A stretch of DNA of 24,980 nucleotides from CAYGZM01 sp964354365 (GTDB lineage Bacteria; Planctomycetota; Phycisphaerae; Sedimentisphaerales; Anaerobacaceae), in the NCBI GenBank assembly GCA_964354365.1, contig CAYGZM010000053.1:1-24980 (forward strand), in the 5' to 3' direction. Within the stretch, counting starts at the first letter, position 1. Each line of letters starts with the position of its first letter. The position numbers were made by a program, and so were the translations under genes. The notes under the pieces were generated by a model. That model saw only the letters and a program-made list of their open reading frames with translations. It ran no database searches and was not told the origin of the DNA. Shown one piece after another: positions 1 through 6,949 of the stretch.

Positions 1-7
1 ACACTAC

Positions 8-34
8 TGGATACCTGCTTTCGCAGGTATGACA
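8..34. repeat. Dispersed palindromic repeat, copy 1
   Basis: ATACCTGC (11-18) and GCAGGTAT (23-30) form a perfect 8-bp stem with a TTTC loop, inside a 27-base unit that runs from TGGAT to ATGACA. A second copy of the unit lies in reverse orientation at 1137-1163. The two copies differ by a swapped A-T pair in the stem, so pairing is kept. Confidence 0.7.
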
Positions 35-99
35 AGGCGAACCGGTCAGTTTGAGTAACCATGTAAAACTGAACCTATGGCAGTCGGGTTAAAAGCCAA

Positions 100-348
100 A
101 TGAAGTTCACATACGACCCACGATATAACATAGCCTATATCCGATTCAGCGAAAAAAAGGCTCAGGCCGAGTCAATACGTCTCAGCAATGAAATCGTGGT
201 TGATATCGCGCCGGATGGGACTGTCTTCGGCATTGAACTGTTGAACGCCAACGAGCAGCTCCAACGCGACGACGCCGGCGACCTCATAATCCTAAACGAA
301 GCCACCGGCCACGAGACCAGATTTAGCTTGATGGGAAGGACCCCCTGA
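100..348 (+). CDS. DUF2283 family small protein
   Basis: This 82-aa protein begins MKFTYDPRYNIAYIRFSE, which is the usual opening of DUF2283 proteins (a K-x-x-YDP start followed by a YIR strand). The middle has the expected VDIAPDGTVFGIELLNA strand-turn-strand segment (about residues 33-50). The function of the family is unknown; members are often small stand-alone genes near toxin-antitoxin or mobile loci. No partner toxin is visible next to it, and no clear Shine-Dalgarno precedes the ATG. The tail after residue 60 is less typical and may be lineage-specific. Family assignment is by motif memory; the length fits the family. Confidence 0.75.
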   Translation: MKFTYDPRYNIAYIRFSEKKAQAESIRLSNEIVVDIAPDGTVFGIELLNANEQLQRDDAGDLIILNEATGHETRFSLMGRTP

Positions 349-360
349 CGGTCTGTCTCT

Positions 361-420
361 CTTTGTGCCTTTGTGCCTTAGTGGCAAGGAAAAAATCCGT
401 GCAATCCGCGAAATCCGTGG
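361..420 (+). repeat. Octamer and nonamer short tandem arrays
   Basis: Three octamers occur in a row (CTTTGTGC at 361 and 369, CTTAGTGG at 377), followed after a short gap by three nonamers (AATCCGTGC, AATCCGCGA, AATCCGTGG at 394-420). They fill most of the gap between the DUF2283 gene and the next gene. Related arrays on the opposite strand are at 17105-17128 (period 8) and 17534-17569 (period 9). Confidence 0.75.
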
Positions 421-435
421 TTACAATATAGCGCT

Positions 436-1032
436 ATGGAACTGCCAAAATTACAGAAACCGGAAAAATACGTCGGCCTGTACATATTCGACTTCGGCGG
501 CCCCCAGGGCCAGGCCCACGCCGGTGTCGGCTTCACCGCCCAGGAAGTGGCCGAGCTTCTCGAAAGCGAGAAATACAGGCACGGCAAGGTCTATAAGATT
601 CACCGTGCTTACCCCGATGGCAGGCTGGAGCTAAGAGGCGTCCCCGCCCAGACCTTCCAGCTCGAGGCCGGGATGTTCTTCTATTCCCAGGACCTTGAGG
701 CCGCCCGCAAAGACTACGAAACGCTCGTCGGTTTGGCTGTAAAAGTCGCCCCGCCTTGCCGCGCCAAAGTCCACCTGGCCAAGTACAGCGACGACAAATT
801 TGCTGTCGCCCTGATATATCCTGCCGAGTATGACGACGAGGTAAGCTCCTGGCTCCTTGACGGAGATTACAGGACCGCTGGCGCCGCCGAGGGCGGAACC
901 GGCGCGGTGCAGAGATATTACGATTCCGCCGCCGAGATACTTGAAAGACACCAACTGTTCGGCAAATCCGAATCTATAAGCAGGACAGGCGAGGAATTGC
1001 TCGCTTCCTTGGAATTAGCCGTCCAAAGGTAG
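436..1032 (+). CDS. Conserved-looking hypothetical protein, 198 aa
   Basis: I do not recognise this protein. It starts MELPKLQKPEKYVGLYIFDF and has no signal peptide or membrane segment, so it is probably cytoplasmic. It is acidic, of mixed alpha/beta character, with a glycine-rich stretch after the first strand (FGGPQGQAHAGVGF, about residues 20-33) and an acidic C-terminal helix. Codon use (many GCC, GAG and CTC codons) matches the housekeeping genes here, which supports a real gene. It lies between repeat arrays, so no operon partner is evident, although nrdJ is the next large gene on the same strand. The ATG lies 16 bases after the nonamer array, and no strong ribosome binding site is seen. 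Confidence 0.65.
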   Translation: MELPKLQKPEKYVGLYIFDFGGPQGQAHAGVGFTAQEVAELLESEKYRHGKVYKIHRAYPDGRLELRGVPAQTFQLEAGMFFYSQDLEAARKDYETLVGLAVKVAPPCRAKVHLAKYSDDKFAVALIYPAEYDDEVSSWLLDGDYRTAGAAEGGTGAVQRYYDSAAEILERHQLFGKSESISRTGEELLASLELAVQR

Positions 1033-1050
1033 CCCTTCGGTGGGTGGCAG

Positions 1051-1093
1051 CCCCAAGCGCAGCGCCCCGCCTGAGCCTGCCGAAGGCTTGGGG
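1051..1093. repeat. Inverted repeat after the 198-aa gene
   Basis: CCCCAAGC (1051-1058) pairs perfectly with GCTTGGGG (1086-1093) around a GC-rich 27-base loop. It lies 18 bases after the stop codon at 1032 and could act as a transcript end, but no T-run follows. Confidence 0.4.
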
Positions 1094-1136
1094 ATGGCTG
1101 GGGCTATAGTAGCCCGTCAACGTTGATCTTGTTGGT

Positions 1137-1163
1137 TGTCATTCCTGCGAAGGCAGGAATCCA
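1137..1163. repeat. Dispersed palindromic repeat, copy 2 (inverted)
   Basis: ATTCCTGC (1141-1148), loop GAAG and GCAGGAAT (1153-1160) form an 8-bp stem. The stem is extended by GGTTGT (1134-1139) and ACAACC (1163-1168). It is the reverse-complement counterpart of the element at 8-34. Confidence 0.7.
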
Positions 1164-1238
1164 CAACCCTTAGCCGGTTGTTGAGCGAACAGCACCCATA
1201 GATTCAACTGTGAGTGGCTAATAGAAATGGGCCGCCAG

Positions 1239-1266
1239 ATACGAGCGACGTGATACGATATACGAA
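1239..1266. repeat. Heptamer tandem array, 4 degenerate units
   Basis: The units are ATACGAG, CGACGTG, ATACGAT and ATACGAA. They end four bases before the ATG of the 70-aa gene. Unit type and period match the array at 1503-1530. Confidence 0.6.
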
Positions 1267-1269
1267 TTT

Positions 1270-1482
1270 ATGGTCAGAAAACATTCATTTCTTGGTTCGA
1301 TAGCAGGGGCGTTGATGGGAGTTTTTGGCAAGGCCCCGCCCAAGCCCACCGCCAATGATTTGAGCCGTGCTGAGTTCAAAACCAGCACCCAGCGTCTCGG
1401 CGTCCGCTTCACCGAAAAGATACGCGACGTTTATCGCTTCAAATGGATTAGGCGGGCGTCAAAAACCGGCAACAGGGGCTGA
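1270..1482 (+). CDS. Small hypothetical protein upstream of nrdJ
   Basis: This 70-aa basic protein has an Ala/Gly-rich N-terminus (GSIAGALMGVFGKAPPKP) and then a charged segment (RAEFKTSTQRLGVRFTEKI). The second part reads like a conserved planctomycete small protein rather than random sequence, but I can name no family. It has no clear ribosome binding site; a heptamer array ends four bases before its ATG. Its stop (TGA at 1480) is seven bases before a candidate GTG start of nrdJ, so the two may be co-transcribed. A long overlapping frame from 1367 is better explained as an over-extended nrdJ start. Confidence 0.55.
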   Translation: MVRKHSFLGSIAGALMGVFGKAPPKPTANDLSRAEFKTSTQRLGVRFTEKIRDVYRFKWIRRASKTGNRG

Positions 1483-1489
1483 CAGCTTG

Positions 1490-3358
1490 GTGCATATTTA
1501 CGCGAGACACGAGATGCGAGATACGAGATACAAAGACCCGCCCGGCGAGCCGCCCGTGCTCAGCCAAAACGCCCTGACCGTCCTGAAAAGCAGGTATCTC
1601 ATCAAGGACGATAAGGACAGGTGCATCGAAACGCCCGCGCAGATGTTCAGCAGAGTAGCTTCGCTCGTCGCCCAGGCCGAGGCCCGATATGGAGCCGCCG
1701 CGGCCCGGGTCCGCCAATGGCACAAGGACTACTACGATTTGATGGCCTCATTGCGATTCCTGCCCAACTCCCCGGCCCTTATGAACGCAGGCCGAAGAGG
1801 AATGCTCAGCGCCTGTTTCGTTCTGCCCGTCGAGGACAGCATCGAAGGCATCTTCGAGGCGATCAAGCAGACCGCCCTCATCCAGCAGGCAGGCGGCGGC
1901 ACAGGATTCTCCTTCGACAGACTAAGACCGACCGGCGACCGCGTCGCCTCCAGCGGCGGAACAACGTCCGGCCCGGTCAGCTTCTGGCGAGTCTTCTCCG
2001 AAACCACCGAGGCCATTCAGCAGGGGGCCTTTCGCCGCGGCGCCAATATGGGAATGATGAGCGTCGAGCACCCCGACATACTGAAATTCCTCCACGCCAA
2101 GCAGAACCTAAAGGCCTTCACCAACTTCAATATCTCCGTCAAACTCACCGACGCCTGGATGAAAAAGGTCCTCAAATCCGCCCGCTCGCCCCATGTCGTT
2201 ATAAACCCACGCACGCAGCAGGGGTATCTTTTGCCTAAGCGGCTGGACTTCGCAAACTATACAATAGCGGACTTGCACGAGATCTCGCCCGACGCCAAAC
2301 TCCCGGCTTTGCGAACAGCCGGCTTCTACACCGTCGCCGATATATGGGATGTCCTCATCCGCTGCGCACACGCAACCGGCGAGCCCGGCCTGGTCTTTAT
2401 CGACCGGATAAACCGTGACAATCCCACCCCGGCGCTCGGCCCCATAGAGGCCACCAACCCCTGCGGCGAACAGCCCCTCCTTCCATACGAAGCCTGCACC
2501 CTCGGCAGCATCAATTTGGCCAAATTCGTGACTTATGCCGACGGTAGGGCGATTCTGGATTGGCCCGAGCTGGCCCGGACTGTCGCGCTGGCCGTGCGCT
2601 TCCTCGATAATATCATCGACGTATGCAATTACCCCGTCGATGACACCGCCCGGCTGGCCCGCGCCAACCGCAAAATCGGCCTCGGCGTAATGGGCTTTGC
2701 CGATTGCCTGTTCCTGCTCGGAATACCCTACGATTCCCGGCAGGGCGTCGAATTTGGCTCGCACCTTATGAAGTTCATCAACGATAAGGCCCACCATGCC
2801 TCCGCCGAGCTGGCCGAGATGCGAGGGCCCTTTGCGAATTGGGACGGCAGCATCTGGCGCCGCAAAAGAGAGAAGCTCCGCAACGCCGCCATCACCTGCG
2901 CCGCTCCCACCGGCACCATAAGCATAATTGCCGATTGTTCCTGCGGCATCGAGCCGGCCTATTCCCTCGTATTCACACGCCAGGTCCTCGACGGCACAAA
3001 ACTCCTCGAAATAAATCCGATATTCAAAAAACTCGCTGAAAAACACGGCTCATACAGCAAAAAACTTGAAAGGCAAATCGCCAAAACCGGCTCCATTCAG
3101 CGAATCTCCGCAATCCCCGCCGGAATCCGCAGGGTTTTCAGGTCCGCCTACGACATAAAGCCGGATTGGCACATCAAAATGCAGGCCGCCTTTCAGGACC
3201 ATTGCGACGCTGCCGTCAGCAAGACCGTAAACCTCCCCGAAAACGCCACCCGTGCCGCCGTGGAAAAGGCCTACAAAATGGCCTACCGCCTCGGCTGCAA
3301 GGGCATCACCGTCTATCGCCGACGCTCCCGATCGCGTGAGCCTATGACCCTCGAATGA
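1490..3358 (+). CDS. nrdJ: Class II (adenosylcobalamin-dependent) ribonucleotide reductase
   Basis: It reduces ribonucleotides to deoxyribonucleotides using adenosylcobalamin, so it works without oxygen and without a separate radical subunit. Family marks in order are LSQNALTVLKSRYL near the N-terminus; FLPNSPALMNAG then LSACFVLP (first redox Cys, bases 1814-1816); QQAGGGTGFSF; RRGANMGMM; TNFNISVKLTD; NPCGEQPLLPYEAC (thiyl-radical Cys at 2462, second redox Cys at 2495); PTGTISIIADCSCGIEP; and GCKGITVYR at the end. The protein stops soon after GCKGITVYR, so the Cys-rich C-terminal tail of long NrdJ proteins is absent. The start is uncertain: GTG 1490 follows AGGGG at 1474-1478, ATG 1514 is the alternative, and an open frame reaches back to 1367 through sequence overlapping the small gene. 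A heptamer array occupies 1503-1530. Confidence 0.92.
   Translation: MHIYARHEMRDTRYKDPPGEPPVLSQNALTVLKSRYLIKDDKDRCIETPAQMFSRVASLVAQAEARYGAAAARVRQWHKDYYDLMASLRFLPNSPALMNAGRRGMLSACFVLPVEDSIEGIFEAIKQTALIQQAGGGTGFSFDRLRPTGDRVASSGGTTSGPVSFWRVFSETTEAIQQGAFRRGANMGMMSVEHPDILKFLHAKQNLKAFTNFNISVKLTDAWMKKVLKSARSPHVVINPRTQQGYLLPKRLDFANYTIADLHEISPDAKLPALRTAGFYTVADIWDVLIRCAHATGEPGLVFIDRINRDNPTPALGPIEATNPCGEQPLLPYEACTLGSINLAKFVTYADGRAILDWPELARTVALAVRFLDNIIDVCNYPVDDTARLARANRKIGLGVMGFADCLFLLGIPYDSRQGVEFGSHLMKFINDKAHHASAELAEMRGPFANWDGSIWRRKREKLRNAAITCAAPTGTISIIADCSCGIEPAYSLVFTRQVLDGTKLLEINPIFKKLAEKHGSYSKKLERQIAKTGSIQRISAIPAGIRRVFRSAYDIKPDWHIKMQAAFQDHCDAAVSKTVNLPENATRAAVEKAYKMAYRLGCKGITVYRRRSRSREPMTLE
1503..1530 (+). 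repeat. Heptamer array across the nrdJ start
   Basis: Four units run in a row: CGAGACA, CGAGATG, CGAGATA, CGAGATA. One candidate ATG (1514) lies inside unit 2. Seven is not a multiple of three, so any change in copy number would shift the frame between the GTG at 1490 and the body of nrdJ. Confidence 0.75.
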
Positions 3359-3720
3359 CCATATCTGCCTCTTCATCGTTATTCGGACTCTCACGTGATT
3401 TGCCATCACCCCCCGTGACAACAGCCCGCCACCCGGTTTCCGCCCAAAATGGCAAAATATCAGCGTCTCCGCCCTAAAATCCCGAACTTCTTTCCATCCC
3501 GCCGCGTATGCAATTATAGAAACAAGCAAAAAATAAGGGGCTTTCGCGCTAAAGTGGCAATCGTGTGCTTGCCGATAAGAAAAACGAATTAAGTAACGAT
3601 TTTTCTCCCCTCCGGAAAACATCGGGTAACACCAAGTTGCTCGATGTTTTCTTTTGCGCTCCAACCCGTCGGCCGGATCTACCAATTAACCGTGCCTATC
3701 CCCTTGACGCCCGCACCTAA
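3359..3720. other. Gap between nrdJ and the Rhs fragment
   Basis: No convincing gene is seen in these 362 bases. The stretch is C-rich at first and then AT-rich near 3515-3610. Its one clear feature is the inverted repeat at 3615-3651. An in-frame TAA at 3718 ends the gap just before Rhs coding sequence begins. Confidence 0.6.
3615..3655 (+). terminator. Inverted repeat with T-run, possible terminator
   Basis: GAAAACATCG (3615-3624) pairs perfectly with CGATGTTTTC (3642-3651) around a 17-base loop, and four T follow. The stem is AT-rich and 257 bases past the nrdJ stop, so it is only a moderate terminator candidate. Confidence 0.4.
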
Positions 3721-3792
3721 GCCCAGTATCCTATAAGCGGCAGCAACGAGGCCTTTACAATAGATGATTTAGGCAACAGGGATTCGGTAATC

Positions 3793-4998
3793 GTGCGGGA
3801 TGGAAATAACGTGGACTACGACATCGACAACCTGTCAAACCGGTACGACAGCGTCGACGGGAATACCCTCGCCTACGACGCCGCAGGCAATCTGACCACA
3901 GATAAAGACGGCTATCAGTACGAATACGACTACGAAAACCGCATTACGAAGATTATAAAGTCAGGCCCGACCACCGTGGCCGAGTTCGCTTACGATGCGC
4001 TCGGAAGAAGGATCAAGAAGCGCGATTCGATAGCCAACACCAACAACATCTACTACTACAATGACAATTGGCAGATTCTCTGCGATTACAATGATACCGG
4101 CGCCGGCGGCACACCCGAGCGATGGTTCGCGTACGGCAACTATATCGATGAAGTCGTCCTGATGTCCAAAAGCTTCACGTCGTGGCTCAGCGCGCGCTAC
4201 TACATACACGACCATTTGTACAGCCCGGCGGCATTGATGGGTTCAACCGGCTCTGCGCCCATCGAGCGTTACGAATACGATGCCTACGGGAACTGCCAGA
4301 TTATGGATGCTTCGTACAATCCGCGTTCAAGCTCTTTGTATGGCAACCCGTACTATTTCACCGGCAGGGAGTTGGACTTCCTCGACGGCGGTAACCTGAA
4401 GATTCAATACAACCGCGATCGCTACTACGACTACTACACCGGAAGATGGCTGACCCACGATCCGCTGGGGTATGTGGACGGGATGAATCTGTATGAGTAT
4501 GCGAGGAGTAACCCGCTCAGAATCTTGGATCCCTTTGGCGCGGCATGTAAGGTCGTGTTCGACTGTGTTTTATCCAAGGAACGCCTTAGTGCAGATTGTT
4601 GCACAAGGGACTGCTATTACAGGTGCAGGGAGACGAGGCGCGAGGAGAAGGGGGGTGGTGACCTTTCATGCGATGATGTGCCAAAACCGATGTTCACAGA
4701 AGATTCTAAGCGGCATTCGAGCTGGTGGTGCGGAAAAACCTACGGACTTATCGGGTGCCCTGGTAAGTGTAAGGAATCATATGGATACGTAAGACTTTAC
4801 TATACCACGAGAGAATATCCGTCTCGCAAGTGTTCCAAGACAGCATGTAGGAATGTGTGCGACGGGGCCAAGAAGACTGAATCAGGCCTCTGTGGGAAAA
4901 TCAAAGATCCCAAGAAGAGGGCATTGTGTGAGGTGGCAACAGCAGCTGCCAAGGGAGCATGTTATTTGTGGTGTGATTCATGGTGTACAGAACCATAG
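3793..4998 (+). CDS. Rhs core fragment with Cys-rich C-terminal tip, 5'-truncated
   Basis: Rhs/YD-repeat proteins form a shell around a variable C-terminal toxin or effector tip. YD-type repeats are clear (YQYEYDYENRITKI, EFAYDALGRRIKK). The Rhs core hallmark follows, from RYYDYYTGRWLTHDPLGY to LDPFG at residues 246-249. The remaining roughly 150 residues are unlike the core: basic and extremely Cys-rich (18 Cys, with CC, CxxxC and CxxxxC spacings), with no family I recognise. Rhs-like sequence continues in frame upstream to 3721, after an in-frame TAA at 3718, so the front of the gene is missing and the GTG at 3793 is nominal. There is no export signal. The tip has fewer GC-ending codons than neighbouring housekeeping genes, suggesting acquisition. 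It may be a decayed locus or a displaced Rhs cassette. Confidence 0.85.
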   Translation: MRDGNNVDYDIDNLSNRYDSVDGNTLAYDAAGNLTTDKDGYQYEYDYENRITKIIKSGPTTVAEFAYDALGRRIKKRDSIANTNNIYYYNDNWQILCDYNDTGAGGTPERWFAYGNYIDEVVLMSKSFTSWLSARYYIHDHLYSPAALMGSTGSAPIERYEYDAYGNCQIMDASYNPRSSSLYGNPYYFTGRELDFLDGGNLKIQYNRDRYYDYYTGRWLTHDPLGYVDGMNLYEYARSNPLRILDPFGAACKVVFDCVLSKERLSADCCTRDCYYRCRETRREEKGGGDLSCDDVPKPMFTEDSKRHSSWWCGKTYGLIGCPGKCKESYGYVRLYYTTREYPSRKCSKTACRNVCDGAKKTESGLCGKIKDPKKRALCEVATAAAKGACYLWCDSWCTEP

Positions 4999-5051
4999 TG
5001 GGATTCAGACGGTCGGTACAAACCTCAAAGGGCAAAGTGACACAAGGGCAA

Positions 5052-6395
5052 ATGTTGACCAGCAGAACCAAAACTGCAATCTTCTGTTTGGCTTTGGCGA
5101 GCCTATCCAACTGTGGGCGACCCAGCGAACAGAATGTGACAATGCCTCCCCCTCCTAACTTCGGGAAGGCGGTGGATTACACTGCGTGGTTTCGCGAGCA
5201 ACTGCGGTTCGCCGATGAAGATAATGCCAGTGATGATTATAGGGAGTTCTTTCAGACAGCAGCCGATACGGTACCAGATTTTCTTGCGCCAACTTCACCT
5301 TTGGCAAAGCAGAATCTTGAAGATATAGTAATGGCTCCTCAGCCGTGGAGACCAGACGATTTTCAAGAGCTTCAGGCTTATTTGAAGGAGATCTCCCCCT
5401 ATCTTGATACCTATGTGGAGGGAAGTAGACATAAGTTCTTTGCTATCCCTAGTGAGCTGCTCGGTGCAACCCTCATAGACACAAGCTTACCTCATCTCGG
5501 TAACAGTTACGTGCTTTCCAAGTGTATGCTCGCGGTAGCTTGGAGGAACGAGGGAAGCTTTAACCCTGGGGCGTTCGCCGAGAAGATGGGTATCGTGCTG
5601 AGACACTCAGGCCACGTCTTGCAGGGGCTAACTCTGGTAGAGTGTCGTACCGGTATACGCGAGAGAGACATGGTCTACACGTCGATCCTGGCATCACTTG
5701 ATAGGAATTCCGTGTGCAACGACTCTTTGCGTGGCCTCGAGGGTCACTTAAGGCAATACGACCCGGTAGATATGCGCAATTACTTGGCTCGTTCTGTGCA
5801 GTTCGAGAAAGCGTGTTCGTGGGATCTCCTTCAACAGATGGCCGAGCTTTCTCCTGTATTCGGAACGGGAGTCAGGTTGAACAAGCACAGAGCCGGTAAG
5901 ATGGTCGAGCTCTTCACAACCTCGACCACTCGCAAGTCTCGGAGTTTCTTTCGGAAGCTCTTGCGCGAGGATCCCCGGGAGTTATGCGGGATCATCGAAG
6001 CTTACTACTCGAAATGTGCTGAGGTTATTAAAGGCGGATTCTGTGTGGATTATGAGAAGCGTTTTAACGTGTTGTACTCAGAGCACACGTCGGGACATCC
6101 CTATTTTGAGGTCTTTCCAATGACGGATTTCGCAAGGTCTTACAAAGTCTGTGTCCAAACAGAAAGGATGCGTAGGATCACCCATCTGGTTCTTCAGATA
6201 CTCCTGCACCGAGAGGCAAACGCTTCGTTCCCGGGGGTTCTTTCCCAACTGGAGGGTAGCTGCGAAATCATCAGGGATCCGCTCACTGGCCAACCATTTC
6301 AGTACGACTTTTCACAGGGCAGCGTCAAAGTTAGTGGCCCAGAAATGGTTGGGTTCAAAGCCATAACCGTCGAGGTTATGCCATGTGCGGATTAG
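5052..6395 (+). CDS. Putative lipoprotein downstream of the Rhs tip
   Basis: This 447-aa protein begins MLTSRTKTAIFCLALASLSN and then Cys21, a lipoprotein-like signal (lipobox LSNC), so it is probably exported and membrane-anchored. I chose ATG 5052 because an upstream start at 4980 would bury the signal. The body is mostly helical with no catalytic motif I recognise. Near the end, a helix with LLHREANASFPGVL is followed by DPLTGQPFQYDF. That is the planctomycete/verrucomicrobial pattern of DPFSGKPLxYR just before the C-terminus of large hypothetical lipoproteins. The gene starts 53 bases after the Rhs stop, where an immunity or accessory gene would lie, but its size and C-terminal pattern suggest a general planctomycete family. 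Codon use is less GC-biased than that of nrdJ or secA. Confidence 0.65.
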   Translation: MLTSRTKTAIFCLALASLSNCGRPSEQNVTMPPPPNFGKAVDYTAWFREQLRFADEDNASDDYREFFQTAADTVPDFLAPTSPLAKQNLEDIVMAPQPWRPDDFQELQAYLKEISPYLDTYVEGSRHKFFAIPSELLGATLIDTSLPHLGNSYVLSKCMLAVAWRNEGSFNPGAFAEKMGIVLRHSGHVLQGLTLVECRTGIRERDMVYTSILASLDRNSVCNDSLRGLEGHLRQYDPVDMRNYLARSVQFEKACSWDLLQQMAELSPVFGTGVRLNKHRAGKMVELFTTSTTRKSRSFFRKLLREDPRELCGIIEAYYSKCAEVIKGGFCVDYEKRFNVLYSEHTSGHPYFEVFPMTDFARSYKVCVQTERMRRITHLVLQILLHREANASFPGVLSQLEGSCEIIRDPLTGQPFQYDFSQGSVKVSGPEMVGFKAITVEVMPCAD

Positions 6396-6480
6396 CATAC
6401 GACGCTTTGGGCCGAAGGATAAAGAAGGTCGGTTCGATAGCCGGGACGACGAATATTTACTACTACGATGACAATTGGTC
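6396..6480 (+). pseudogene. Rhs core scrap
   Basis: Immediately after the stop of the preceding gene, the frame reads AYDALGRRIKKVGSIAG then NIYYYDDNW. This copies the Rhs core segment at about 3987-4070, with many synonymous and several amino-acid differences. The similarity ends abruptly at a small palindrome (TCCGCC ACA GGCGGA, 6479-6493). It is a relic of a second Rhs core copy, so the lipoprotein gene sits between two pieces of Rhs core. Confidence 0.75.
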
Positions 6481-6514
6481 CGCCACAGGCGGATGCTTGC
6501 GCACTGGTCCTGAA

Positions 6515-6949
6515 ATGAAACCAGTCTGTCTGTTCCTCAGAATTGTCTTGGTCAGCCTGATGCTTGCCCCGGCGTGGGCCAGCGCAGAGGATGTTTTGCC
6601 GAAGATCTCCTTTGAGCAGACGGTTTGCGATTTGGGCCAGGTCGGGTTGGGTACAAAGAATAGCTGCGAGTTCAAGTTCAAAAATACCGGCCAGGGGCCG
6701 CTGAAAATCACGAATGTAAAGAGCACCTGCGGCTGCACGGTCGCCCAATTGGAAAAGAAGGAATACGCCCCCGGCGAATCCGCGTCAGCACAATTCGCGT
6801 CAAGTTCGTGGCAATTCGTGGTTCAATCTCTTGGCGCCTTCGTGTCTTCGTGTCGGGTTACGCGTTCTTTCCGCAGCATTTTTTGTATTTTTTCCCGCTA
6901 CCGCATGGGCACGGGTCGTTCCTGCCGACCTTGGGCTGTTCCAGCTTAA
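6515..6949 (+). pseudogene. DUF1573 protein, 3'-truncated by repeat DNA
   Basis: The ATG at 6515 gives a clear signal peptide (MKPVCLFLRIVLVSLMLAPA, then WASA). The first half of a DUF1573 (ASPM/SPD-2/Hydin-like beta-sandwich) domain follows: FEQTVCDLGQVGLGTKN, FKFKNTGQGPLKI, STCGCTV, YAPGES. After about base 6790 the expected strands are missing. The frame runs into the dispersed repeat at 6790-6857 and then antisense through the 3' end of secA, stopping at 6947. Family members are usually secreted and of unknown function. The domain is cut at roughly half, so this is probably a broken gene. It shares 92 bases with convergent secA. Confidence 0.7.
6790..6857 (+). repeat. Dispersed near-nonamer/octamer repeat block
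   Basis: The block contains degenerate units around AATTCGCGT, AAGTTCGTGG and AATTCGTGG, followed by two exact TTCGTGTC octamers at 6839-6854. It lies exactly between the broken DUF1573 domain and the secA stop codon (6858-6860 on the minus strand). It is the same class of repeat as at 361-420. Confidence 0.6.

Noticed and set aside
1033..1489. Cobalamin riboswitch ahead of nrdJ
   Set aside because: It would make sense for a B12 enzyme, but I see no B12-box-like sequence or the expected pairing; the region is repeats and the small gene.
2108..3046. A 312-codon minus-strand frame inside nrdJ
   Set aside because: It is antisense to the well-conserved NrdJ catalytic region; the frame is open only because of high GC codon bias.
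4980..5051. Earlier start of the 447-aa lipoprotein overlapping the Rhs stop
   Set aside because: It would place 24 residues ahead of the signal peptide; ATG 5052 gives a normal lipoprotein signal.
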